Part shown: piece by piece, positions 43,353 through 53,246 of the stretch
How the letters are laid out: each line of letters starts with the position of its first letter
How positions within the stretch are numbered: position 1 is the stretch's first letter
Origin: Marchantia polymorpha subsp. ruderalis
Taxonomy: Eukaryota > Streptophyta > Marchantiopsida > Marchantiales > Marchantiaceae
Length of the DNA stretch: 64,000 bases
Reading direction: 5' to 3'
NCBI GenBank assembly: GCA_037833965.1
Contig: AP031354.1
Span: forward strand, 20,438,001-20,502,000
Made by a program: the position numbers and the translations under genes
The notes under the pieces: generated by a model
Told to the model about the DNA's origin: nothing
The model's database searches: none
Seen by the model: only the letters and a program-made list of their open reading frames with translations

Positions 43353-45913
43353 ATGTCGAAGGTTCCCCAGCTGCGAGTGTCTCCACTCAGGGTGCCGCAG
43401 ATCGGCCTACGCGCATTCCAAGATGTGTTGACAGGGCTGAAGCTCGATTTCCTCCTGTGGGGATGGAATTGGACATGTCCGGAGATGGTGCGCGAGTATC
43501 TGCAGGAGAGACACAAGCCCTCACGCGGATTCCGTCTACATCCAGAGAGGTGGGACATTTGTGACTGGGCGCAGGTGTTGGGCAGGTGTGCTGGCGAGGA
43601 AGGGTATCTCCTCTTCGAGGCCGATAGCGTGAAGGTGTCCAAGGAGGAAGAAATCTCCTACAATGAGCTTTTCAAAGTTGCCAGGCATCCCAAGAACGGT
43701 TTCCGGACACGGGATTACAAAGATCGATTGCGGAGAAATGTCGCGACTGCATTGTTGCAGATATTACAGCCGACCAAGACCGCTTACATGCATGGTTGGC
43801 AAGTAGGATTTGTGGAGCTAGTGTTGTCAGGAGCTCCAGTGCATTGGGCACGGCTCCTGTGGAAGGTGACGCGCCAACATGCGCAAGAAGAGAAAGGAGG
43901 AACCCTCAATCATCTTTCGCCTTACCTGATTGTGTTTTATCGGGCGATGGGATGTTTGACAAATTCAGAGCGGACACGGTTTCCGCTGCTGACCCGGAGC
44001 TATCCAGGTAGATACTCGCGGGAGGCCGAAGTAGACACGGATCCGGACGAGGCATCTGCCAGTCCGCCTCCAGCTCCGCCCCCAGCAAGAGCAGCAGAAG
44101 AACGTCGAAGTGAGCGCGCTCCGCGAAAGCGGAAGTGGGATGAGAGACCTGAGGACAGGCAGCCGGAAGTGCCAGCTGCGCCGACTCGTAGTCGGCCAAC
44201 CAACGAGCCTCACAGCCGACCGAAACAGAGGGCACGCAAAGTGCCAACTAGTACTGAGGAGACCGGGCATTCTCCGGTCCGGCGGAGTATCCTACCCACG
44301 CAGGAGGAGATAATCGCGCAGATTCTGGGGAAGTCGGCAAATACCTCTGCGCAGAAGGCACCAATGCCTTCGGAAGAAGACAGACGGACTGACAGTCGGC
44401 CGACTACGAGTCGGGCGACTGAAGGTCGACAAACGGAAGGAAGGCCGACGGAGCGGAGCGTTGAACCGGACAGCAGGCCGGAAGCAGAAGGGAGTTTGGC
44501 TGACGAGCCAACAACCCTCAGAGGGTCGTCTTCGGCGGAAGGCACTCTGGGAAAACGCCGCCAGCAAGCAGGCCAAGTGGAGTGAAGACGCGCAGGGTGC
44601 ATCCGACTGCCAGTCGGACAACTGCTAGTCGGCCGACTGCTTGTCAGTCAACAGAGAGTCGGCCAGATTCGCCGACTGCGAGACGGACGGGGCCGGCGAC
44701 CATTGTGCGGACGCCTTCGGCGGACGCACCTCCAGCGAAGACACCTTCTGCGCAGATCGCGCCGGAAGGGCAGGCAGTAGAAGCGGGCGGTGCAAAGGTG
44801 ACAAAAGTCACTGCGGCGTCGACCCCTTCGGAAACCGAAGATCGAGCCAGAACAGGGGCTCAAGCAGTGGGATCCCCCACTGCCTTGGATATTTTAGTAG
44901 GGAGTGGAGCGGTAGTCGCGGCGAAAGCTGCTGCGCGCCACAGTTCCAGGGAGTCGCCAAGGGATTCGGTGGCGACTGAAATCCTCGAAACGGAGGATGA
45001 GACGAGCTCGGAAGAGCAGGAAGCGGACTCTGTGCAGAAAACGCCAACAGGGGTGTTGTGCGAGAAGATAGTTCCACTCCTGCGATATCTGGATCGCAAG
45101 ACATCCAAGTACTCGGGTACCGGAAAACCACAGTCTTACGTGGAGACTGTCAAGCGCAGGACGAGGAGCAAGGTGGCCACTTGGGCCTCTAGGTGCCAAA
45201 CATTGCAGGATAGGAACGCTACCCTCCGACAGCACCTGGCGGTCACGCAGAAGCTATACCAAACCTTGCAACAGCAGAGGGAGGATGCGGCGACGAAAAA
45301 CCAGGCGGATGCCGAGCTAATACAGGCAAAGATCGAGTCGGAATTGCAGGAAGAGCGGAGACAAAACCGCATCTTAGCAGAAGAGCTTGCGCGCCAGAAG
45401 CGCGCCTTAGAAGAAAGTCAAAGTACACGCACGGAGGATGAGAAATTGTTGCGCAACTTGCAATCCGAGTGCGCGGATTTGAGGACGCAGCGCGCAGATG
45501 CGGAAATGCAGCTAGCAGAGGTGGAAGGCAGCTGCCGGGCGCGAGAAGAGTTGGCGACGCGGGTGACTCACTGTCTAAAAGGATACGCCCATTGGGAGGT
45601 GGCAGCTCAAGAGAAGATCACACTAAGGGAGTTCGAGCTTCGGGCGGCGGCATTGACGGAGGGTGACAGTCGGAGTCGGCGGCGAGTAGCAAGGAAATTA
45701 GAATCCTTCTTGTCGGGTGCGCGCGACACTATGGCGCACTTGGAGTCGGAAGTGACTGCAGCCCTCCGGCGTCTGGGGTTGCACAGCCGGTCGGAAGATT
45801 GGCAAGGTAGAGATAGAGAGCGAGGCAGTCCGGCGCGCAGGAGGCGCAGCACCAGATCTGCAGAGTGCAGTAGCGTAGTTTGGTTTCGTGCAAGTGTTGC
45901 GAGTAGTAGATAG
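43353..45913 (+). pseudogene. U3 gene of subfamily II with one frameshift
   Basis: The start matches the solo-LTR gene. The frame is good for about 410 codons, then a 1-bp loss near 44548 (ggcactctggg versus ggcacttcaggg) shifts it. The rest, including the whole coiled coil and Arg-rich tail, continues in another frame to 45913. Otherwise very close to the intact copy at 15631-18186. Confidence 0.85.
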
Positions 45914-45945
45914 GATAGCGTAGTGTTAGTTAGGACCTTTGAGGG

Positions 45946-45974
45946 TATAAAGTAGATCAAGGCGTTTTGCCTTG
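45946..45974 (+). promoter_or_regulatory. LTR core promoter of subfamily II element
   Basis: TATAAAG, then the perfect 6-bp stem CAAGGC-GTTTT-GCCTTG. The distance suggests initiation at or just after the stem. Confidence 0.65.
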
Positions 45975-46897
45975 GGACTCTTCCAGTTGCGGAAGTGCAG
46001 ATCAGGAATCCACTTTCTTGGCGTGTTTGTGCATTTTGGTCCTGGCACCACGTAGAGAAGCTGCAGCATAGCGAAGTTACCGTATGTTGTAGTTGAAGGC
46101 CTTCGGCTGAATGTTCAGAGCTAGCACCCGGTTAGAGACTTGAGTAGTGCGGATCTGCACCTGCGGGTGATTTCTGATGCTCAGAGCCGGCTGCGAGTTA
46201 GAGACTTGAACAGTTCCCCCTTACTCCTTCGAGTGACATATCCTGATTGTACTCCTACGGGAAGTTTCCCCTAAATGCCAAAGTGAAGTTTTATTACTTC
46301 GTGTAAGCCTTGGTTTGCAATTCAGGTTGTGTGTGTGTGTTATTGGATTGGGTCTCAGTTAAGTTCTCAGTCGGGCCTGTACCCCCTGCGTTTGGTGTGA
46401 GTCGAGGGTGACGTCCACGGCGTATGAAGGGGCTTCGTTCCGAAGTGGGAAGTCCAGTCCGGGTTCCCTACGCTAGTTCCTGGCGGAAGGGCAGTAAAAG
46501 CCGGAGTGGGAGTCACTACCTGCAGAGTCTCTGAGTGAACTTGTGAAACATTTTCCCCCTGAAATCCGAAGCGGAGGTCCTGACCGACCTCCGAGTTGTG
46601 CTTTTGCCAGTTTCAGGTGTGTGTGTGTGTGTGTGTGTTGAGTGACTACGCTGTACTGTGCATCCTCCGAGCATCCTCCGAGTCGAGTATCCTCCTCTGA
46701 GTCGAGCCTCCGAGTCGAGCACTGCAGTATTTCTGGGAGTGACAGTCGCCTGAGAATTCAAACTCTACAAAGTCTATTAAACGTGACACTTTTTACTCTG
46801 TGTGTTGCCTCTGTCCCTGTGGGTTCGATCTTTTTACCACCATACTGCAGTTTTAGCCTTTGGTGGGTTATTACATAAGGAGCCGACAACTTCTTTT

Positions 46898-46915
46898 TGG
46901 CGCCGCTGCCGGGGA
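46898..46915 (+). other. Primer binding site, tRNA-Asp type
   Basis: TGGCGCCGCTGCCGGGGA, 22 nt after the LTR end at 46875; same sequence and spacing as at 2693-2710. Confidence 0.85.
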
Positions 46916-46958
46916 TAGTGCGTCAACACCAGAGTACTTGAGCAGCAATGCTCGGTGA

Positions 46959-48917
46959 ATGTCGACGAGCGATAGTGTGGGAAACCTGAGTGCGAGAGCC
47001 ACACGAAAGCTCCGTCGAGATTCGGAAAAAGCCGTAGAAGCAAAACGGCGAACTAAAAAGAAGACTCCAGGTGAGGACTCTGTAGAAAGATCGCCATCAC
47101 CGACTGCTGGAAGACAAAGGCGTTCCAGTTCACCTACTGCGAGCATTGAGCTAACAGTTCTATTGGAAATTCCTCCGACAGAAACTCTTCCTTAGTTTGG
47201 CCAACCTAGGATCAGTCCGTTGACAGGATCACCAATGGCAGACCATCAAGCCAATCTCCGCCAGGTGTTTTCCCAACCTTTCACGAAACATTCGTATCCA
47301 AGATACACGGGAACGGGCGCCGACGATGATGCAGATTCATACATAAAGCTCTTCGAGTCTGTCTCCATCACCAATCGTGCGACCAGTGATGAAGACAGAC
47401 TGCGAATCTTTCCTAGCTTGCTACGCAGGAGAGCTCGTAGCTGGTACAATCATGAGAGCACCGACCCCACTGGCATCCGGACCTGGGCTCAGCTGAAGGA
47501 AAAGTTTCTGAGGCGGTTTCGCGAACTCGGATATGACAGTCGAGTACTGACCCGGCTTCGAAATCTTTGACGCGAGCGGAAGGAGAATCTTTGAGACTAT
47601 ACGGAGAGATTCCAGGACCTCCTAGATCGAATTCCGAAGACAGGCCCAGGAGAACCGTTTTCGGTGCAACAAGCAATGGATTGGTATGTGACAGGGCTCT
47701 CAAGAGAAATGGAGACCTTCTGCAGGAGAGGCAAGGCTGACACAATCCAAGATGTGATAGCTTCGGCAGAGACCTTTGAAACGTCAACCCTTGACACTCG
47801 AAGACGCGACCGACGGTCGATGAAGAAGAAATCGCAAGGCGGACGTCGGAAGAGAAGGAACTCGCCTTCCTCGTCAGAAGAATCAAGCTCCTCCGAATCG
47901 AGTTCTTCCTCGGAAGAGGAAGAGGACTCGTCATCTTCAGAGGAAGAAAGACGGAAGAAGAAACGCAGTACGATCAAGAAGAAGGATCGGGGTAGGGGAA
48001 TCCCATTGAAGAGTCAAGGGGACATCGCAGCCAAGGTGGACAACCTGGTGAAGAATTTTGCGGACCTAAAAGTTCATGTAGTGGGAGGCCAAGACCGACG
48101 TAAATCACCTGCGAGACAGCGAGCGAATCTCTGGTGTACTACGTGCGGACATGTGGGACATGCCAACACGGAGTGCATGTCCGCTCGTCCGACTTACCCA
48201 GTGAATGCGGTCGAATGGGCACCACAGTGGGAGAACCCCATTTATTATGCTGAGCCGGCTGAGGACACCGCCTACGCGGTTCAGACAGCTCCGGCTACAA
48301 CACCGAACCCACCTGTGCATATACCGCGCTTTGTTCCGAGGGAAATGGCGGGTACGCTCCCACCGAGACGCATGGCCCCTCCCGGCAATTTCAACCGACC
48401 TCCACCACAATTCAATGGTTGCTATAACTGCGGGGACATGGGACATTACGCGCCGAGCTGCCCCCACCCGAGGAAGCAAACTGGGTATGTACCATTGTGC
48501 AGCAATTGCAAGAAGTCTGGACATACGGCAGCCGAATGTGATCAGCCACCAGTCGCCAGGCAAACCGTGCGTTTCGTGTCGACACCTGGCAAGGAAGAAG
48601 TGCAGGTCAACCAGGTAGAGCTGAGCCCGGAGCCAGCTGAAGAAGACGAAGTATGGCCGGAAGAAGAAGTAATGTGCGGACGGGTAGAGACCCGAAGTTT
48701 GAAGCGGAGGGGAGAGGACCACGAGGACACTCGCCGCCTCGAGCGTAGGGAAGAGAGGAGGAGTCTAAAGAAGAGGAGAAGTCTAGCCGAAGAAAAAGGC
48801 CGGGTACACCTCCGGCGATACAAAACATCCAGCCGGTGCAGAACTCGGAGAAGGCGGACAGGTCTTCAGAAGAGTTCCGGACCCGAGACTACCTTCCGGA
48901 CATCAAAGATGAGGTGA
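46959..48917 (+). pseudogene. Gag of subfamily II element with two in-frame stops
   Basis: One frame holds a basic N-terminal segment, a retrotransposon gag core (AQLKEKFLRRFRELGYDS), a Ser/Glu-rich acidic tract and three CCHC knuckles (CTTCGHVGHANTEC, CYNCGDMGHYAPSC, CSNCKKSGHTAAEC). A TAG at 47193-47195 and a TGA at 47568-47570 interrupt it. The TGA replaces a Gln in the homologous subfamily I gag, so it is a mutation. Near its end the frame leaves the protease frame, whereas in subfamily I the two are continuous. Confidence 0.85.
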
Positions 48918-49768
48918 GTCACCTCATCAAGGAAGCACTGAGCGCCGGAACAATATCCGACGACCGGAAGGCGGCTAGGCCCCATACACCACTTCCGACC
49001 GCGACTACAGAGAGGGTGGCGGCTGTGACTTCCAACATTTCCTACGACATAGTGGAGGACATAGGGAGTCAGAGGGCAAATATTTCCTTCCACCAGCTGT
49101 TGGAGGACAATAAGACGTACCGAAAGATGCTGATGCTTTCGTTGCGCCGACCACGCAAACCCCGAAAAGGGAAACTTCCGGCTGTGTACAGAGTGGAAGG
49201 AGGAGACCTAGGACCTCCGGAGATCGAAGTAGAGATCGGAGGCTGCGTCATACAGAAGGTACCAGTGGACTCCGGCTCGGGCGTGAACATCATGACAGAG
49301 GAGACAACGAACTCCTTGGGGTTCCAGACCTTCGAGCCTACAACCCGAGTGTTGCGGCTGGCCGATCAAACGCGCAGAATGCCGCTAGGAATGTTGAGCA
49401 ATGTGAGAACCAACATTGGAGGAGTGGACTTTCAACTGTCCTACATAATATTGCAGCCTCTAATGAAGAAAGGTTATGATGTGCTGCTTGGCAGAACGTG
49501 GCTATACGATGCCAAAGCAAGGTGTGACTGGAGGAGGAAGAGATTGCAGTTCCGGAACCCTACTGACCCTCCGACTGTCATTACCGTACCATTGACCAAG
49601 GTACCACACGAGGGCGAAACACCTTCGACCACCTCCGGTTACACGACTGGAGGGGAGACCAGCTCGTCATACACTTCAGAGACAGAAATGTCAGATGAGT
49701 TTGTGAGTTACATCACTTGCTGCTCCATTGAGGAGGAAGGGGACGATGTGCATCCGGATGACGAATAG
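48836..49768 (+). CDS. Protease region of subfamily II pol
   Basis: A retropepsin-like domain with VPVDSGSGVNIM, then RVLRLADQTRRMP and KKGYDVLLGRTWLYD, and an acidic tail ending DDE-UAG. The usual upstream part aligns with the gag-linked region of subfamily I. Here it is in the -1 frame relative to gag with an overlap of about 80 bp, so the ATG at 48836 is only the first Met of the frame, not a proven start. Confidence 0.75.
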   Translation: MQNSEKADRSSEEFRTRDYLPDIKDEVSHLIKEALSAGTISDDRKAARPHTPLPTATTERVAAVTSNISYDIVEDIGSQRANISFHQLLEDNKTYRKMLMLSLRRPRKPRKGKLPAVYRVEGGDLGPPEIEVEIGGCVIQKVPVDSGSGVNIMTEETTNSLGFQTFEPTTRVLRLADQTRRMPLGMLSNVRTNIGGVDFQLSYIILQPLMKKGYDVLLGRTWLYDAKARCDWRRKRLQFRNPTDPPTVITVPLTKVPHEGETPSTTSGYTTGGETSSSYTSETEMSDEFVSYITCCSIEEEGDDVHPDDE

Positions 49769-49774
49769 CAACTA
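49766..49774 (+). promoter_or_regulatory. Leaky stop codon context UAG-CAA-CUA
   Basis: In-frame UAG between protease and RT followed by CAACTA, which fits CARYYA. Position and frame match the subfamily I copy at 31574-31585. Confidence 0.75.
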
Positions 49775-50212
49775 ACAGTCGGACTGGGCAGAAGCGAGAT
49801 CAGTCACACAGAGGGGATTGTCCACCCAAGTGACTGTTGCGAACTGCAGCTCAGTCTAGACAAAGGCTTGAAGGTGTCAAGCCAGGTACAAGGAGAAGAG
49901 TTGAACAGGGTACAGGCGTTTCTTCGCCAGTATGAGGATGTCTTCGCATGGAAGATTGAAGACATGAAAGGCATACCTGCAAGGTATGGAGAGCACAGGA
50001 TCGACTTGTTGGACGAGGCAGTTCCGGTTCGCCAACGCCAATACAGGCTCAACCCAAAATATTCATTATTGGTGAAGGACGAAATCAATAAGTACCTGAG
50101 CGCAGGGATCATCTACCTGGTACTCAGTAGCGAGTGGGTGTCGCCTATTGTAATCGTGCCCAAGAAACTGACGGGTAAGATCCGGGTGTGCCAGGACTTC
50201 CGGAAGCTGAAC
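49769..50212 (+). pseudogene. RT N-terminal part of subfamily II pol, split by an insertion
   Basis: The frame after the UAG gives QLTVGLGRSE..., then VFAWKIEDMKGI, SEWVSPIVIVPKK and RVCQDFRKLN, and is cut at 50212 by the nested element. The remainder resumes at 59433. Confidence 0.85.
50209..50212. repeat. Target site duplication GAAC (left)
   Basis: Repeated at 59429-59432. Removing 50213-59432 restores a reading CTGAACGCAGCAACG that matches the uninterrupted pol at about 31134. Confidence 0.85.
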
Positions 50213-51040
50213 TGCAACCTCCGGACTGACTCTCACTCAGGTTTACCTCTGATGGCTTTGTGGTAGCGCATCATGGTTCTAGAAGACTAGGATTCATACT
50301 CTCACTCTTGTCCCAAACACCTTCTCTCACACACTCTCATGTATCACTCCAACTCACACTCAAACTCTCCTCACATCGCCCTCTTCACATAAACTCAAAC
50401 ACACGTCGATACTCCAAGATACTCAAAAACTTCACTCCTTCATTACTGAAACAAGTCCTCACACATGACTCTCCAAACTTGCTTGAGAGGTGCTACTCTA
50501 CCTCTCTATTTATACTACTTGAGAAGTTACCATAGTAACATGTGGTAATTTCTCCTAACTTACTTTTACCTAGGTAAATTTGACTAACCTTCTCTACGTG
50601 GCAACATGCCATTGGCCTACCTAAACCTTCTAGAAGCTTCCGGAATCCAAGGTTGAGGTGGCGACATGCCATTGGAAGCTTTTAAACTTCTACAAGCTTC
50701 CTAGCCACTAAGTCAACATTAGACTTAGTCTAGCCAATCATCTTTCATACATTTAGTCAAACCAATCAAATCCAAGCTTCTAGTCAAATATCTAATCCCT
50801 TGGAATCTAGAACTTTTGTATAAGACAAAATAGAAGTGCTCACTCCATTCTTCTAGAACTCCGCTAATTATTCCGCCAACTATAAACATTGTAGCTAAAC
50901 TTAGTCATGACTAGATAAACTTAGTTATAACTAACTAGCTTAGTCATAACTAGCTAGTCTTAGCTATGCCTTGGCTAATCATCCTTATTCCCTTGACCAC
51001 TTCTAAGACTTAGTACATATGTGCAACACCCGGTCTTACA
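50213..51040 (-). mobile_element. 3' LTR of nested element (828 bp)
   Basis: On the minus strand it starts TGTAAGACCGGGTG and ends GGAGGTTGCA. Nearly identical to 58569-59428 apart from a ~31-bp tandem duplication there and a few substitutions. Rich in Leu-codon-free AT sequence; no gene. Confidence 0.9.
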
Positions 51041-51063
51041 TTTACCCTCGGACCAAGATTTCA

Positions 51064-53246
51064 CTACGCCCTCGGAGTGAAAGAATCTGATCTTCGATGG
51101 AATAACTTCAACTTGTCGTGGTTGACTCGATCGAAGTGACGTCCTCCTAACTCCTTGATGTCATAAGTGAAATTTCCCCAAACCTTCTCAACTATGAAAG
51201 GTCCAAAATACTTAGGAAGAAACTTTTTCCTAGCTCTCTTGTATCTAATTGCATCAAATAGCATCACCCAATCACCTTCCTTGAACGGCTTCAAGTTCTA
51301 GTTTCCACTTCGTTTGTCGTGATACTTCTTCTGCAACTGTTGAGCCCGCTCCACTCGTACCATGGCTAGTGCTCGAGCTTCCTCCAACTCCATCAATTGT
51401 TGTTGGCGAGACTTGATGGCTTCTGCTCTATTTGATTTCTTCAACCTTTGCTGGATTGTTGTGAATGTTGTCAAGTCAAACTGTATGGGAAGTTTTGACT
51501 CAACTCCATACACCATCCGAAAAGGTGAGTATCCGGTAGATGTCTTCCATGTTGTGCAATACTCCCATAAGATAGCATGGAGCCTCTTGTCCTAATTGTG
51601 TTTACTCCCGTCCATGTCTGCATCCTTGGCCAACATCATACACAAAGTGTAGTTGGTCCGCTCCGCCAACCCGTTAGCGTTAGGTTTGTAGGAAGTGGTC
51701 ACTCGAGCCTTGATGGAAAAGTGCTCCAACATGGCTTGAATCATACTTCCCACAAATTCTCCTCCTCTATCTGATACTAACTCCAATGAACAACCAAATC
51801 GAGTAATGATTCTCTCATACAAAAATCTACCAACCTCCTTCTCATTAGTAGATTTAAGTGGTCTTGCCTCTACCCACTTCGTAAGATAATCTGTAGCTAT
51901 CACAATGAACTTATTCCCTCGAGGAGTAAGATTCAAAGGACCTACAAAATCTATTCCCCACTTTTCAAAAGGACCTAACACTGGTACAGAAATCATAGGA
52001 GGGGTTTTCATGGACTTTTTAGCAAAAGCTTGACACACATCACAACTTTTGCAATATTCCACACAATCCTTAAAAATACCCTTCCAATGATAACCAGCAT
52101 CAAGAATTTTGAAGGCAGTTACCTTCCCCGCAAAATGTCCTCCGCATACTGCACCATCATGAAACTCCTTCATGAGTTGTAATGCCTCTCCTCTCCCAAC
52201 CGCCCTTCGTAGAAGTCCGTCAGCTCCTTGATGAAAAAGTACCTTCTCCATGATCATATAAGGTTGACATCTCTTCACTAATGCATTTTTCTCCCTTTGA
52301 TGCATTCCTTGAGGAAACTCTCCTCTAGAGATGAAATCCCAAATTTCCTTGTACTCCTCCGGTACTGTTGTCACCGTGTCCATGACTAGCAAGTCCTCAT
52401 CCGGAAAGGTGTCATCTACTGACTGATCTCCTCCATCATCATATGCTCTTGACATCAAATCCGCATTAGCATGCTTCTTTCCAGGTCTATCCTCAATGGT
52501 ATAATCAAACTCTGCTAGTAGTAGCTTCCATCTAGCTATCCTCCCTTCAGCATTAGGCTTGTTGAAAATGTATTTCAAAGCCTTATGATCAGTCACTATA
52601 GTGAATCTCCCACCCAACAAATAATGTCGAAACTTCTTAAGTGAGAAGATTACAGCTAAGGCCTCTCTCTCTGTCACTGAGTAGTTCTTCTCCGCTTGAA
52701 CCATTTGTCTACTAGCATAGGCAATTGGATGATCATGCTTTTCATCATCTAATTGACTCAGGGTGCATCCTACAGCAATATTTGATGCATCTGTGTAGAG
52801 AATGAAAGGTTTACCCCAATCCGGTTTCGCCAAAATTGGAGCCGTCACCAACGCCTTCTTGAGAACTTCGAACGCCGTCTTTGCAGCTTCATCCTTGAAA
52901 ATGAGTTCGTACTCTACTCCCTTCTTCATGTAATTCGTCAAGGCATGAGCTTTGTTGGAGAAGGACAAGATAAACCGTCGATAGTACCCCACCATACCAA
53001 GGAATTGCCTCAACTTGGTTAAAGTCGCCGGAAAAGGTAACTCCATGATCCGTGTCACATTCTCTGGATCCACCGCTATACCATTCTTGGAGATGATATG
53101 CCCCAACAATAGGCCTTCCTCACATCCAAAAATGCATTTTTCTGGATTGAGTGAAGCCTTAGCTTCCTCCAGCCCTTGAAGTATTTTGATCAAATGATCA
53201 AAATGATCCGCTTTCCTCCCGTAAACACAAAAATCATCTATGAAAT
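51064..53246 (-). pseudogene. RT (partial), RNase H and integrase of nested element
   Basis: One minus frame, beginning at the RT catalytic FIDDFCVYG right at the junction with the giant LTR. It continues with LGHIISKNGIAV and MVGYYRRFI, an RNase H with LYTDASNIAVGCTLSQ and VTDHKALKYI, an integrase zinc finger (HDGAVCGGHFAG to CKSCDVCQ), and the core GIDFVGP, LVSDRGGEF and NGLAERTN. The C-terminal region starting FKEGDWVMLFD ends at 51064. Two UAG stops (51592-51594 and 51298-51300) interrupt an otherwise sound frame. The RT N-terminal half, protease and gag are gone. Confidence 0.88.

Larger units (their letters stand above)
41992..46875 (+). mobile_element. 5' giant LTR of subfamily II element
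   Basis: 4884 bp, starting TGTGGTAACACAC and ending GGGTTATTACA, followed after 22 nt by a PBS and then gag. Same internal order as the solo LTR. TATAAAG at 45946-45952 and a perfect stem CAAGGC-GTTTT-GCCTTG at 45958-45974. GT microsatellite near 46617-46638. Confidence 0.92.

Noticed and set aside
46825..46845. A pol III B-box-like GGTTCGATC followed by a T run near the LTR end.
   Set aside because: No matching A box at a suitable distance; the motif is a common conserved part of plant gypsy LTR ends.
48836..48917. A programmed -1 frameshift between gag and protease in the subfamily II element.
   Set aside because: Gag and protease are in one frame in subfamily I, and this copy already has two stops in gag, so a simple indel is more likely.
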